Shown here in pieces: positions 24,463 to 33,497 of a stretch of DNA of 64,000 nucleotides. Origin of the DNA: Xenophilus sp. Marseille-Q4582 (GTDB lineage: Bacteria; Pseudomonadota; Gammaproteobacteria; Burkholderiales; Burkholderiaceae_C); assembly GCF_916700565.1 (NCBI RefSeq), contig NZ_CAKAKO010000004.1, positions 62,001-126,000 on the forward strand, written 5' to 3'. A program made the translations under genes and the position numbers. The notes under the pieces are model-generated. The model was given only the letters and a program-made list of their open reading frames with translations. It did no database searches and was not told the DNA's origin. Position 1 is the stretch's first letter; each line of letters begins with the position of its first letter.

Positions 24463-24847
24463 ATGGAGTCGCCAATGGAAGAGCATGCCGTGTTGATGGG
24501 CGCCTATGCCAGGGCGCAGGAGCGCTGTTCGCGCCTGCTGGCCGAGCAGGCGTCGCAGAGTCGAAATCGCCGGCGGTCGCTACCTGCACCAGCGTGCCGA
24601 CCTGCTCGAAACGGCCGACGAGGCGGCCATCGAGGCCAGCCTGCGCGCCGCCGACCTGGTGATCTGCCAGACCGGCTGTGTGAGCCACGGCGCCTGGTGG
24701 CGGGTGCAGGACCATTGCCGCCGCACGGGCAAGCCCTGCGTGATGGTCGGCGCCGAGGCACCGGCGGGGCAGGCCGCGCAGAAAGTGAAGTGGCTGCGCC
24801 GCGCGGATGAAGACGCGGCGCCGGCACCGGTCGGGAACGCGGGCTGA
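24463..24847 (+). pseudogene. DUF2325 family gene, frameshifted and shortened
   Basis: The first frame (from 24463: [25 protein letters not shown]) looks like the N-terminus of a DUF2325 protein but breaks at about 24550-24565. The conserved C-terminal part, [20 protein letters not shown] then ADLVICQTGCVSHGAWWRVQ, is in the next frame. Full-length relatives have a coiled-coil middle that is missing here, so the gene has an internal deletion plus a frameshift. Confidence 0.7.
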
Positions 24848-24868
24848 GCCCGGCCGCGCCGGCGGGGC

Positions 24869-26731
24869 TCAGCGCCGGTTGAGCAGCCAGGCCGAAAGCT
24901 TGGGCGCGTCCTGCGGCGCCAGGCGCAGCGTGTGCTGGGGCGCGGGCAGCGCGAGCGGCAGGCGCAGCAGGCGGCGGTCGCGGGCCACCAGCGCCGTGGC
25001 TTTCTTCGCGTCACCCAGGTACAGCCCCAGGTCGTCGAGCCTGCGCAGCCGCCAGCCCTCGGCCGCGCGGCCGCGGCCCGCGGGCAGTTCCACGCCCAGC
25101 CATTCGTCGCCGGCCGCGAAGCCCGCCTTCTCGGCCGCGCCGCCGCGCAGCACCACCTTGACCTGCACGCCGCCCGCGTCCTCGTCCACCCGCAGGCCCA
25201 GCGCCTGGGCGCGCTGCGCGGGTTCGTCGAGGGCGGCCACGCCGTGCGCCTGCAGCAGTTCGCGCAGCGGCAGTTCGTCGGTGCCATGCACCCATTGCGC
25301 CAGCTCGGGCGCGAAGGAGCGGCCGCCGACATCGGCCAGGGCCTGCGCGATGGCGGTCTCGTCGATGGGGCCGCCCTCGCTGCGCTTCCACAGCAGGCGC
25401 ATCACGTCGTCCAGCGTGCCCGGGCCTTCGCTGCGCAGCGTCAGGTCCAGGCACAGCGCGACCAGCGCGCCCTTGGTGTAGTAGCTCACCGTGCTGTTGG
25501 GCGTCTGCGCATCGGGCCGGTAGTACTTGATCCAGGCGTCGAAGCTCGCTTCGGCCACCGATTGCACGAGGCGCCCCGGCGTCTGCAGCACCTGGTTGGC
25601 CGTCTTGTTGAGCAGCTTGACGTAGGTGGCGTCGTCGATGCGGTCCGCGCGGCGCAGCAGCAGGTCGTCGTAATAGCTGGTGAAGCCCTCGAAGAACCAC
25701 AGCAGGCGGGTGTAGTTCTCCTGGGTGTAGTCGTAGCGCGCCAGCTCGGCCGGGCGCAGGCGCTTGACGTTCCAGGTGTGGAAGTACTCGTGGCTGATCA
25801 GGCCCAGCAGCGTGGTGTAGCCCTCGGCCTGCTTGGGCAGGCCCTTTTGCGGCAGGTCGGCGCGGGTGCAGATCAGCGCCGTGCTGTGCCGGTGTTCCAG
25901 GCCGCCGTAGCCGTCGCCCACGGCGTTGAGCATGAACAGGTAGCGGTCGTGCGGCGGGCGCTGCGCGGCATGGCGCGCATGCGCGTCGGCCCTGTCGCCG
26001 TGCCAGAAGCGCAGCTGCGTCTCGCAGATGGCCAGGGTGTCGGCGATCAGCCGGTCGCCGTCGAAGGCCGCGGTGGCACCGGCCACCACGAAGCGGTGCG
26101 GCACGCCCAGCACCTCGAAGTCGGCGCTCCAGAAGGCGCCCAGCTCCACGGGGCTGTCGGCCAGCTCGTCATAGTCGGCCGCCTGGTAGGTGCCGAAGCC
26201 GTGCCGGTCCGCCTTCAGCGGGCGCAGCGCGGTGGCGCATTGCCAGCGCTCGGCCGTCGCGCCGGCGGCGGGTGCGCCGACGTGCAGCGTGCAGGGCACC
26301 TCGGTCTGGCCTTCCACGCGCAGGCACAGGCTGGTGCCGTTGAAGAAGCCGCGCTGCGCATCGAGCCAGGCGGTGCGCACGGAGGGGTCGAAGGCGCAGA
26401 CCTCGTAATGCAGCTCCAGCGGCTGGCCCGCCACGCCATCGATTTCCCACGTGGCCTTGTCGAGCTGCCGCACGGCGGGCTGGCGCCGGCCCTGCGTGGC
26501 GCGCAGCTTCTGCAGGTTCCTGGCGAACTCGCGCAGCAGGTAGCTGCCCGGGATCCAGGCCGGCAGGCTCACGCGCTGCGGGGCGGCGGGCGCCTCGATG
26601 CGCAGCGTGACGGCGTAGAGGTGGGCGTGCAGGTCGGCGCAGCGCACTGCGTAGTGCACGCCAGCGCCCGCGGGCTTTGCGGCGGCGGACGCGCGGGCGC
26701 GGCGGCGGGAGGCCGTTTGCGGCGCGGCCAT
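24869..26731 (-). CDS. M61 family metallopeptidase with PDZ domain
   Basis: 620 residues. N-terminal beta-sandwich (VSLPAWIPGSYLLREFARN), then the catalytic zinc motif HEYFH (about 314-318) with the downstream Glu in NYTRLLWFFEGFTSYYDDL, and a C-terminal PDZ (KVVLRGGAAEKAGFAAGD). The M61 group are glycyl-aminopeptidases. No signal peptide was seen, so probably cytoplasmic. Its start overlaps the stop of dsbC, so the two are likely co-transcribed. Confidence 0.9.
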   Translation of the reverse strand: MAAPQTASRRRARASAAAKPAGAGVHYAVRCADLHAHLYAVTLRIEAPAAPQRVSLPAWIPGSYLLREFARNLQKLRATQGRRQPAVRQLDKATWEIDGVAGQPLELHYEVCAFDPSVRTAWLDAQRGFFNGTSLCLRVEGQTEVPCTLHVGAPAAGATAERWQCATALRPLKADRHGFGTYQAADYDELADSPVELGAFWSADFEVLGVPHRFVVAGATAAFDGDRLIADTLAICETQLRFWHGDRADAHARHAAQRPPHDRYLFMLNAVGDGYGGLEHRHSTALICTRADLPQKGLPKQAEGYTTLLGLISHEYFHTWNVKRLRPAELARYDYTQENYTRLLWFFEGFTSYYDDLLLRRADRIDDATYVKLLNKTANQVLQTPGRLVQSVAEASFDAWIKYYRPDAQTPNSTVSYYTKGALVALCLDLTLRSEGPGTLDDVMRLLWKRSEGGPIDETAIAQALADVGGRSFAPELAQWVHGTDELPLRELLQAHGVAALDEPAQRAQALGLRVDEDAGGVQVKVVLRGGAAEKAGFAAGDEWLGVELPAGRGRAAEGWRLRRLDDLGLYLGDAKKATALVARDRRLLRLPLALPAPQHTLRLAPQDAPKLSAWLLNRR

Positions 26732-27459
26732 CAGTTGGCGGCCGCCAGCATCTTCTCGACCTGCGCGGCGGGCAGGGCGCCCGGGGCGCGGCTGCCGTCC
26801 GCAAAGATCAGCGTCGGGGTGCCGGTGATGTTGTACTTGCGCCCGAAGGCCACGTTGCGTTCCAGCGCACTGGTGTCGCAGCTGGCGCTGGCCGGCTTCA
26901 CGCCGTCCACCATCCAGGCGGTCCAGGCCCCGGCCTTGTCCTTGGCGCACCAGATGTCGCGCGACTTGGCCACCGAGTCCGAGCCCAGGATCGGGTAGAG
27001 GAAGAGGTAGACCGTCACGTCGTTCACGTTGCGCAGGTCCTTCTCGAAGATCTTGCAGTAGCCGCAGTTCGGGTCTTCGAACACGGCCAGCTTGCGCTTG
27101 CCGTTGCCGCGCACGATCTTGAAGGCGTCCTTGAGCGGCAACTGGTCGAACTTCACGGCGCTCAGTTCGGCCACGCGTTCCTCGGTCAGGTTCTTGCGGT
27201 TCTTCACGTCCAGCAGCGAGCCCTGCAGCAGGAAGCTGCCGTTCTCGTCGGTGTAGAACACGTCGAAGCCCACCCGCACTTCGTAAAGGCCCGGCATGGG
27301 CGCCTTGCGCACCTCGTCGATGTGGGCCAGCTGAGGGATGGAAGCGCCCAGGTTCTTGCGGATCTCCGCTTCGCCGGCATGGGCGCCGGGCAGCAGCAGC
27401 GAGGCGAGGGCCAGGGCCGCGAAGGCGGTGCCGGCCAGCCGGCGCCGGCCTGTGCGCAA
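26731..27459 (-). CDS. dsbC: DsbC-type thiol:disulfide isomerase
   Basis: 242 residues, start TTG. Signal peptide with cleavage near GAHA (about 28), a dimerisation domain, then thioredoxin fold with active site CGYC (132-135) in FEDPNCGYCKIF and the cis-Pro in GTPTLIFADG. It reshuffles wrong disulfides in the periplasm together with DsbD. A second cysteine pair (IWCAKDK, ASCDTS) is also typical. The frame has no ATG upstream, which leaves TTG. Confidence 0.9.
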   Translation of the reverse strand: MRTGRRRLAGTAFAALALASLLLPGAHAGEAEIRKNLGASIPQLAHIDEVRKAPMPGLYEVRVGFDVFYTDENGSFLLQGSLLDVKNRKNLTEERVAELSAVKFDQLPLKDAFKIVRGNGKRKLAVFEDPNCGYCKIFEKDLRNVNDVTVYLFLYPILGSDSVAKSRDIWCAKDKAGAWTAWMVDGVKPASASCDTSALERNVAFGRKYNITGTPTLIFADGSRAPGALPAAQVEKMLAAAN

Positions 27460-27561
27460 GAGGGGGTGAGGGGCGGGGCGCGGGCGCGGTGCAGGGTCAT
27501 GATGGGTTCTTGGTGGACGGGGCGCGCCCGAAGGTTCTCGGGGAAGGGCGGGCCGGAAGGT

Positions 27562-28692
27562 TCAGGCCAGGCCCATGGCCTGGCGCGCGACCCAGCGCTT
27601 GACCAGCGGCAGGCGGTCGAAGCCGCGCATGCCCCAGTTGCGCAACTGGGGCAGGGGCTGTGCGGTCTGCGAGAACAGCTGCTGCAGCCCGTCCGTGGCC
27701 AGGCCCATGGCCAGCACGTCGGCGCGGCGTGCGCGTTCGTAGCGGCGCAGCAGGCGGGCGTCGCCGGCGCTGCGCCAGTAATCGCGCTCCTTGAGCACGC
27801 GGGCCAGCTCGGCCACGTCCGCCAGGCCCAGGTTCAGCCCCTGTCCGGCCAGCGGATGCACGGTGTGGGCCGCGTCGCCGGCCAGCGCCCAGGCGCCGCC
27901 GCCCTGGTCGACGGGCAGGCGGCCCACCCAGCGCTCGGCCGTGGCGCGCTGCAGCGGCCAGGCCACGCGCGGGCTGGTCAGCGTCAGCGCACCCAGCGCG
28001 TCGGCGCAGGCGGCGCGCACGCCGTCGCAGAAGGCGGCTTCGTCCTGGGCGACCAGCCCGGACGTGCGGAACTGCTCCACGGACCAGACCAGCGCCACCT
28101 CGTGGCCGGCCTCGCCGCCCAGCGGCAGCAGCGCCAGCACCTCGCCGCGGTCGTTGAACCACTGGCGCGCCACGGCGCCGTGCGGCAGCTCGGCGCGCAG
28201 CCGCGTGGCGATGGCCTGCTGCGGATAGCGGGTCACGTCGTAGGCCACGCCCAGCGCCTCGCGCGTGGCGCTGGCCTTGCCTTCGCAGATCACCGTCAGC
28301 GCGGCCTTCACGGGCTCGGCCACCACGTCCACCTGCGGCGAGAAGCGCACGGCCTCGGCCAGCCGGGCCTCGAGCGCGGGCACGTCCACGATCCAGGCCA
28401 GCGCATCCACCGCCTGCTGGCCGGCCTCGAAATGCACGCGGCCGCCGTCATCGCCATGCACCAGCATCTCGCGCACGGCGGTCGCGTGGTCGGCGTCGGG
28501 CCAGGCGCGCAGCGATTCGAGCAGCCGCTGCGAGCGGGCGTTGAGCGCGTAGGCGCGCACGTCCTCGGGCCGCGGCCCTTCGCGCGGCGGCGCCACCAGG
28601 GCCACGCGCACGCGCTCGCGCGCCAGCAGCAGCGCCAAAGTGTGGCCGACGATGCCGGCGCCGCGGATGCAGACCTCGGGGGGAAGAGCCAT
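27562..28692 (-). CDS. UbiH/COQ6-family FAD monooxygenase
   Basis: 376 residues. Rossmann FAD motif GAGIVGHTLALLLARE at the N-terminus and the GD motif ALAGDAAHTVHPLAGQGLNLG near residue 285. The family hydroxylates the ubiquinone ring. The N-terminal dinucleotide motif lacks one Gly (RGAGIVG), otherwise ordinary. Which carbon it modifies cannot be said from the sequence. Confidence 0.85.
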   Translation of the reverse strand: MALPPEVCIRGAGIVGHTLALLLARERVRVALVAPPREGPRPEDVRAYALNARSQRLLESLRAWPDADHATAVREMLVHGDDGGRVHFEAGQQAVDALAWIVDVPALEARLAEAVRFSPQVDVVAEPVKAALTVICEGKASATREALGVAYDVTRYPQQAIATRLRAELPHGAVARQWFNDRGEVLALLPLGGEAGHEVALVWSVEQFRTSGLVAQDEAAFCDGVRAACADALGALTLTSPRVAWPLQRATAERWVGRLPVDQGGGAWALAGDAAHTVHPLAGQGLNLGLADVAELARVLKERDYWRSAGDARLLRRYERARRADVLAMGLATDGLQQLFSQTAQPLPQLRNWGMRGFDRLPLVKRWVARQAMGLA

Positions 28693-28826
28693 GCGGGCAT
28701 TGTAGAAGTGGGCCTGCCGTGCTGCAGCGCCGCAGCCCCAGGGCCTTGCCGGTGGATGCGGCCATTGCGAGGCCCTTTCACCGCTGCGTCCACAATGCGC
28801 GCTGTTCTCTGCCTGCCGCCGATGCC

Positions 28827-29726
28827 ATGAGCTTTCAAGACGCCGCTTCCGTCACCGAATTCGACCTGCGCGCCACCATCGCGCGGCTGATCGTCTACCC
28901 GGTCAAGTCCTGCGCGGGCGTGGACCTGCCCGAATCGCTGCTCGTCGAGACCGGCCTGGAGTTCGACCGCGCCTGGATGGTGGTGGACGAGGCCGGCGAA
29001 TTCGTGAGCCAGCGCGAGCTGCCGCGCATGGCGCTGATCCGGCCGCAGATGAAGCACACCGAGATGGTGCTGCGCGCGCCCGGCATGCTGGCGCTGCACA
29101 TCGCCTACGACCGCGTGGAAGCGCCGGTGCAGGCCACCGTCTGGAAGGACACCGTGGCCGCCTTCGACATGGGCGACGTGGCGGCGCAGTGGTTCAGCGA
29201 TTTCCTGTCGGCGCCCGGCCACCCGAGAAAGCTGCGGCTGGTGCGCTTCGACCCCGCGCACAGGCGCCTGTCCAGCCGCAAATGGACGGGCGAGGTGGAG
29301 GCCGAGGTGCAGTTCGCCGACGGCTTCGCCTTGCTGGTGGCCGGCGACGGCTCGCTGGCCGAACTGAACGAACGCCTGGCCGCGGCGGGCCATGGCCCCG
29401 TCGGCATGGAGCGTTTCCGCCCCAACATCGTGCTGGCCGGGGTGGCGCCGCATGACGAAGACCGGCTGGAGATGATGCACGTGCGCACCGGCGAAGGCGT
29501 GGCGCGGCTGCAGCCCGTCAAGCCCTGTTCGCGCTGCCCCATCCCTGACATCGACCCCGCCACGGCCGCCAGCAGCCCCGAAGTGGGCGACACGCTGCGC
29601 AGCTACCGCGCCGACCCGCGCGTGGACGGCGCGATCACCTTCGGCATGAACTTCATCGTGCGCGAAGGGGTGGAGCACCTGCTCAAGGTGGGGCAGGTGG
29701 TGCAGGCGAACTACCGTTTCGATTGA
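28827..29726 (+). CDS. MOSC domain protein
   Basis: 299 residues with MOSC N-terminal (LIVYPVKSCAGVDLPESLLVETGLEFDRAWMVVDE) and C-terminal domains (FADGFALLVAGDGSLAELNERL ... RFRPNIVL, PVKPCSRCPIPDID). The Cys of KPCSRC is the conserved ligand that binds molybdenum cofactor or iron-sulfur sulfur. Role: sulfur carrier or N-oxide reductase partner, not narrowed further. The start at 28827 matches the family length. Confidence 0.88.
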   Translation: MSFQDAASVTEFDLRATIARLIVYPVKSCAGVDLPESLLVETGLEFDRAWMVVDEAGEFVSQRELPRMALIRPQMKHTEMVLRAPGMLALHIAYDRVEAPVQATVWKDTVAAFDMGDVAAQWFSDFLSAPGHPRKLRLVRFDPAHRRLSSRKWTGEVEAEVQFADGFALLVAGDGSLAELNERLAAAGHGPVGMERFRPNIVLAGVAPHDEDRLEMMHVRTGEGVARLQPVKPCSRCPIPDIDPATAASSPEVGDTLRSYRADPRVDGAITFGMNFIVREGVEHLLKVGQVVQANYRFD

Positions 29727-29770
29727 GCGCTGCGGGCGCTGGCGGCGGCGCCCGCGCGTGGGGCGGCTCG

Positions 29771-29776
29771 TAGAAT
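29771..29776 (+). promoter_or_regulatory. -10 element of ychF
   Basis: TAGAAT 31 bp before the ychF ATG. No good -35 is visible. Short and weakly supported. Confidence 0.4.
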
Positions 29777-29806
29777 CGCGGGTTTCCCTGCGTCCCTGGA
29801 ACCGTC

Positions 29807-30898
29807 ATGAGCCTCCAATGCGGCATCGTCGGCCTGCCCAATGTCGGCAAGTCCACCCTTTTCAATGCGCTGACCAAGGCGGGCATCGCGGCCGAGAACT
29901 ACCCCTTCTGCACGATCGAGCCCAACACCGGCGTGGTGGAGGTGCCTGATCCGCGCCTGGCGCAGCTGGCCGAGATCGTGAAGCCCGAGCGCATCGTGCC
30001 GGCCATCGTCGAGTTCGTGGACATCGCCGGCCTGGTGGCCGGCGCCAGCACGGGCGAAGGCCTGGGCAACAAGTTCCTGGCGCACATCCGCGAGACGGAT
30101 GCCACGGTCAACGTGGTGCGCTGCTTCGAAGACCCGAACGTGGTGCACGTGGCCGGCCGCGTCGACCCCATCGCCGACATCGAGGTGATCCAGACCGAGC
30201 TGTGCCTGGCCGACCTGGCGACGGTCGAGAAGGCCTTGCAGCGCCACGTGAAGGTGGCGCGCTCGGGCGACAAGGACGCGCAGAAGCTGGTCGGCCTGCT
30301 GGAGCGCTGCCAGGGCGCGCTGAACGAGAACACGCCCGTGCGCGCGCTCGAGTTCACCAAGGAAGAGCGGCCGCTGGTCAAGAGCTTCAGCCTGATCACG
30401 GCCAAGCCCGCGATGTTCGTGGCCAACGTGGCTGAGGACGGTTTCGAGAACAACCCGCTGCTGGACCGGCTGACCGAGTACGCGACCCGGCAGGGTGCGC
30501 CCGTGGTCGCCATCTGCGCCAAGATCGAGGCCGAGTTGTCCGAGATGGACGAGGAAGACCGCCAGATGTTCCTGGCCGAGCTGGGCCAGGAAGAGCCGGG
30601 CCTGAACCGGCTGATCCGCGCGGCGTACAAGCTGCTGGGCCTGCAGACCTACTTCACGGCCGGCGTGAAAGAAGTGCGCGCCTGGACCATCCGCGTCGGC
30701 GACACCGGTCCGCAGGCCGCGGGCGCCATCCACACCGATTTCGAGAAGGGCTACATCCGCGCCCAGACCATCTCCTTCGACGACTACATCGCCTACAAGG
30801 GCGAGCAGGGCGCCAAGGATGCGGGCAAGATGCGCGCCGAAGGCAAGGATTACGTCGTCAAGGATGGCGACGTGATGAACTTCCTGTTCAGTTCCTGA
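29807..30898 (+). CDS. ychF: redox-regulated ATPase YchF
   Basis: 363 residues, an Obg-like P-loop protein. G1 GLPNVGKST (9-17), switch region [21 protein letters not shown], NKxD region altered as usual (ANVAED) so ATP is preferred over GTP, and C-terminal TGS domain ([29 protein letters not shown]). It binds ribosomes and affects oxidative-stress response. Length normal. Confidence 0.95.
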   Translation: MSLQCGIVGLPNVGKSTLFNALTKAGIAAENYPFCTIEPNTGVVEVPDPRLAQLAEIVKPERIVPAIVEFVDIAGLVAGASTGEGLGNKFLAHIRETDATVNVVRCFEDPNVVHVAGRVDPIADIEVIQTELCLADLATVEKALQRHVKVARSGDKDAQKLVGLLERCQGALNENTPVRALEFTKEERPLVKSFSLITAKPAMFVANVAEDGFENNPLLDRLTEYATRQGAPVVAICAKIEAELSEMDEEDRQMFLAELGQEEPGLNRLIRAAYKLLGLQTYFTAGVKEVRAWTIRVGDTGPQAAGAIHTDFEKGYIRAQTISFDDYIAYKGEQGAKDAGKMRAEGKDYVVKDGDVMNFLFSS

Positions 30899-30926
30899 GC
30901 GGCTTCGGCCCGGCGCGGCGCCGCTG

Positions 30927-31646
30927 TCAGGCGGTGCGCGCCAGCACCAGGGCCGACACCCGCGCGGCCCCGGCATCGCGCAGCGCCTGTGCGGCGCTGG
31001 ACAGCGAGGCGCCGGTGGTCATCACGTCATCGACCAGCAGCAGGCGCGCGCCACGGACCTCGGCAGCGCGCAGCGGATCGACGGCGAAGGCGCCGCGCAG
31101 GTTGCGCAGACGCTGCGCGCGGTTCAGGCCGCTCTGCGCGGGCGTGTCGCGCAGCCGCAGCAGCAGCCGCGCATCGACGCGGTCCGGCGCCAGGCGGCGC
31201 GCCAGTTCCAGCGACTGGTTGAAGCCGCGTTCGCGCAGCCGGCGCGCATGGAGCGGCATGGGCAGCACGCGGTCGGCGCCTTCCAGCGCCTGTTCGGCCC
31301 AGGGCATGCTGTGCATCAACAAGGCCAGCGGCGCCGCCCAGCCGGCCTGGCCCTCGAACTTGAAGCGTCCGATGCAGTCCGTCCAGGGCCAGTCGTAGTC
31401 GCAGGCGGCCAGGCAGAGGTCCAGCGGCAGCGGGTGGCGCAGGCATTCGCCGCACCGGGCCACGCCGGCCGGCACGCGCAGCGCGCAGCTGCGGCAGCGC
31501 GGCACGGGCTGGGCGAAGCGCGCCACGCAGGCGTCGCACAGCACGCGCGCCGGCCAGGCATGGCACACCGCGCATGTGCTGGGCAGGGCGCCCAGCCAGG
31601 CGCCCGCGCGGCGCGCAAGGCCATGGGCGGCGGCAAGCAGGGGCAT
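30927..31646 (-). CDS. ComF family phosphoribosyltransferase-like protein
   Basis: 239 residues. N-terminal zinc-ribbon cysteines (CAVCH, CDAC, CRSC, CGEC), then the PRTase motif LLLVDDVMTTGASLSSAAQAL. ComF helps DNA uptake/recombination. A TATATT upstream (minus strand, plus 31655-31660) may be its -10. Confidence 0.9.
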   Translation of the reverse strand: MPLLAAAHGLARRAGAWLGALPSTCAVCHAWPARVLCDACVARFAQPVPRCRSCALRVPAGVARCGECLRHPLPLDLCLAACDYDWPWTDCIGRFKFEGQAGWAAPLALLMHSMPWAEQALEGADRVLPMPLHARRLRERGFNQSLELARRLAPDRVDARLLLRLRDTPAQSGLNRAQRLRNLRGAFAVDPLRAAEVRGARLLLVDDVMTTGASLSSAAQALRDAGAARVSALVLARTA

Positions 31647-31778
31647 GGGGTGCTCAATATACTGGCGCCCCTTGTCCGCCGCCCGGGGCGCGCAGGCGTT
31701 TTCGCCAAGTCTTGCGCACGGGAACACCGGCGTGGAAGCGCCGGCCGCGGCGCTGCCCCCGATTCCGTCCTTCTTCCG

Positions 31779-32696
31779 ATGCCCTCCACCCCTGAACGCC
31801 GACCGCCCAGCCTCGACGCCGTGGCGGCGCAGCGCTGGGCGCGGCGCGCGGCCGGCGACGCCTCGCCCTGGCTGCACGAGGAGGTGGGCCGGCGCATGGA
31901 AGAGCGGCTGCAGTGGATCAAGGCGCAGCCGCGCCATTGGGCCGACTGGTCGCCGCTGCGCGGAGGCCGCGAGGCGCATGCCCGGGTGGCGCAGCGCTAC
32001 CCCAAGGCCCAGGGTTGGCTGATCGAGCCCGAGCCCAGCCTGCACGCGGCCACCGCCCAGGCCTTCGGCACCGCGGGTGCCTGGTGGAAGCCGCAGCGCT
32101 GGCTGGGCGGCAGCGCCCCGTCTTCGGTGCTGGCGCGCGTACCCGAAGGCGGCGTGGACCTGCTGTGGGCCAACATGGCGCTGCACATGGCGGCCGACCC
32201 CGAGGCGCTGATCGCCGAATGGCACCGCGGCGTGGCGGTGGACGGCTTCCTGATGTTCTCCTGCCTGGGGCCCGACACCCTGGGCGAGCTGCGCGCGCTC
32301 TACCAGGCGCAGGGCTGGCCGCCGCCGGACCATGACTTCACCGACATGCACGACTGGGGCGACATGCTGGTGCATGCCGGATTCGCCGAGCCGGTGATGG
32401 ACATGGAGCGCGTGGTGCTGACCTGGTCCACCCCCGAGGCCGCGCTGGCGGAACTGCGCGGTCTGGGCCGCAACCTGCATGCGCAGCGCTTCGGCGCGCT
32501 GCGCGGCCGGGCCTGGCATGCGCGGTTGCGCGAGGCGCTGGAGGGCTTGCGCCAGCCCTCGGACGGCCGCATCGCCCTGACTTTCGAGATCATCCACGGC
32601 CATGCGTTCCGGCCCGCGGCCCGGGTGGCGCTGGCGCCCGAAAGCGCGGTGCCGCTGGGCGACATGCGGGCCATGCTGCGCGGCCGGCGGCCCTGA
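31779..32696 (+). CDS. BioC-like SAM-dependent methyltransferase
   Basis: 305 residues, divergent from comF. Relatives in Comamonadaceae carry this as a BioC-like malonyl-ACP methyltransferase for biotin synthesis. The SAM motif I is weakened (PKAQGWLIEPEPSL), while motif VDLLWANMALHMAADPEALIAEWHRGVAVDGFLMFSCLGPDTLGELR is conserved in type. Activity as a methyltransferase is therefore uncertain. Confidence 0.75.
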   Translation: MPSTPERRPPSLDAVAAQRWARRAAGDASPWLHEEVGRRMEERLQWIKAQPRHWADWSPLRGGREAHARVAQRYPKAQGWLIEPEPSLHAATAQAFGTAGAWWKPQRWLGGSAPSSVLARVPEGGVDLLWANMALHMAADPEALIAEWHRGVAVDGFLMFSCLGPDTLGELRALYQAQGWPPPDHDFTDMHDWGDMLVHAGFAEPVMDMERVVLTWSTPEAALAELRGLGRNLHAQRFGALRGRAWHARLREALEGLRQPSDGRIALTFEIIHGHAFRPAARVALAPESAVPLGDMRAMLRGRRP

Positions 32697-32829
32697 GGCG
32701 CGGGGCGCGGCCCGCCCTCGCTGGCTCCGCGTGGGCCTGGTGGCGCCCGCGCATGCGCTGCGTCTGAAGGCCCCGCCAGGCGCCGAAGCAGGCGTCGCGC
32801 AGCGGACGCCATGGGGTTGTGCCCTGTGC

Positions 32830-32939
32830 TGGATCAAAGAAACGCGTGGCTACAATGCAAAGCTGCGTGAACCTCGGGGGATGGTCCCCTGACCCCTGAC
32901 CGCCCGGGATCACCCCGTGCCCCGGGCCGCATCCCCGAT
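32830..32939 (+). promoter_or_regulatory. cox operon promoter and leader
   Basis: TACAAT at 32851-32856 is a good -10; a -35 is not convincing. The leader contains a GGGGA-TGG-TCCCC hairpin (about 32876-32890). It serves the oxidase operon starting at 32940. Confidence 0.5.
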
Positions 32940-33431
32940 TTGCAGAACTCGCCTGTGCCGAATCCTGTGTTTCGCTTCGCCACCGTTTCGGGCCAGAACG
33001 TGCACTGGTTCCTGAAGCGCAACTGCTCGATCACGCCGAGCCAGTTGGGCTGGCTCTATGCCTCGCTGTGCGCCGTCTCGTTGGGGATCGGTACCGTCTT
33101 CTGGCTGCAGGGGGCTCACCTGGTGCTGCCGCTGGCCTGGCTGGAACTGCTGGCCGTGGGCATTGCCTTTCTCCTTTACGCCCGCCATGCCACCGATGGC
33201 GAGCGCATCGCGCTGCAGGAAGGGCGCCTGATCGTCGAGCTCGAAACCGCGGGCACCGTCGAGCGGGCCGAATTCCTGCCGCACCAGGTCCGGGTCGAGC
33301 CGAGGGACAGCGACCGCTCGCTGATCGAGGTCTCGGACCGGGGGCGTTCCGTGCAGGTGGGGCGCTACGTGCGCCCCGAGTTGCGCGCCGCGCTGGCGAG
33401 GGAGATCCGCATGGCCTTGCGCGGCGCCTGA
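32940..33431 (+). CDS. DUF2244 membrane protein
   Basis: 163 residues, two adjacent transmembrane helices (LGWLYASLCAVSLGIGTVFW, HLVLPLAWLELLAVGIAFLL) and a cytosolic C-terminal domain (VELETAGTVERAEFLPHQVRVE). DUF2244 proteins often precede coxB in betaproteobacteria. Start TTG 32940 is the track's choice; a GTG 15 bp downstream is possible. Role in oxidase biogenesis is inferred. Confidence 0.75.
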   Translation: MQNSPVPNPVFRFATVSGQNVHWFLKRNCSITPSQLGWLYASLCAVSLGIGTVFWLQGAHLVLPLAWLELLAVGIAFLLYARHATDGERIALQEGRLIVELETAGTVERAEFLPHQVRVEPRDSDRSLIEVSDRGRSVQVGRYVRPELRAALAREIRMALRGA

Positions 33432-33497
33432 GGCGCCGCACGGGCCCGCGTCTGCGGTGCCAGTGGATTGTTTGGAAGCCTTGAAGAAGTGAACACG

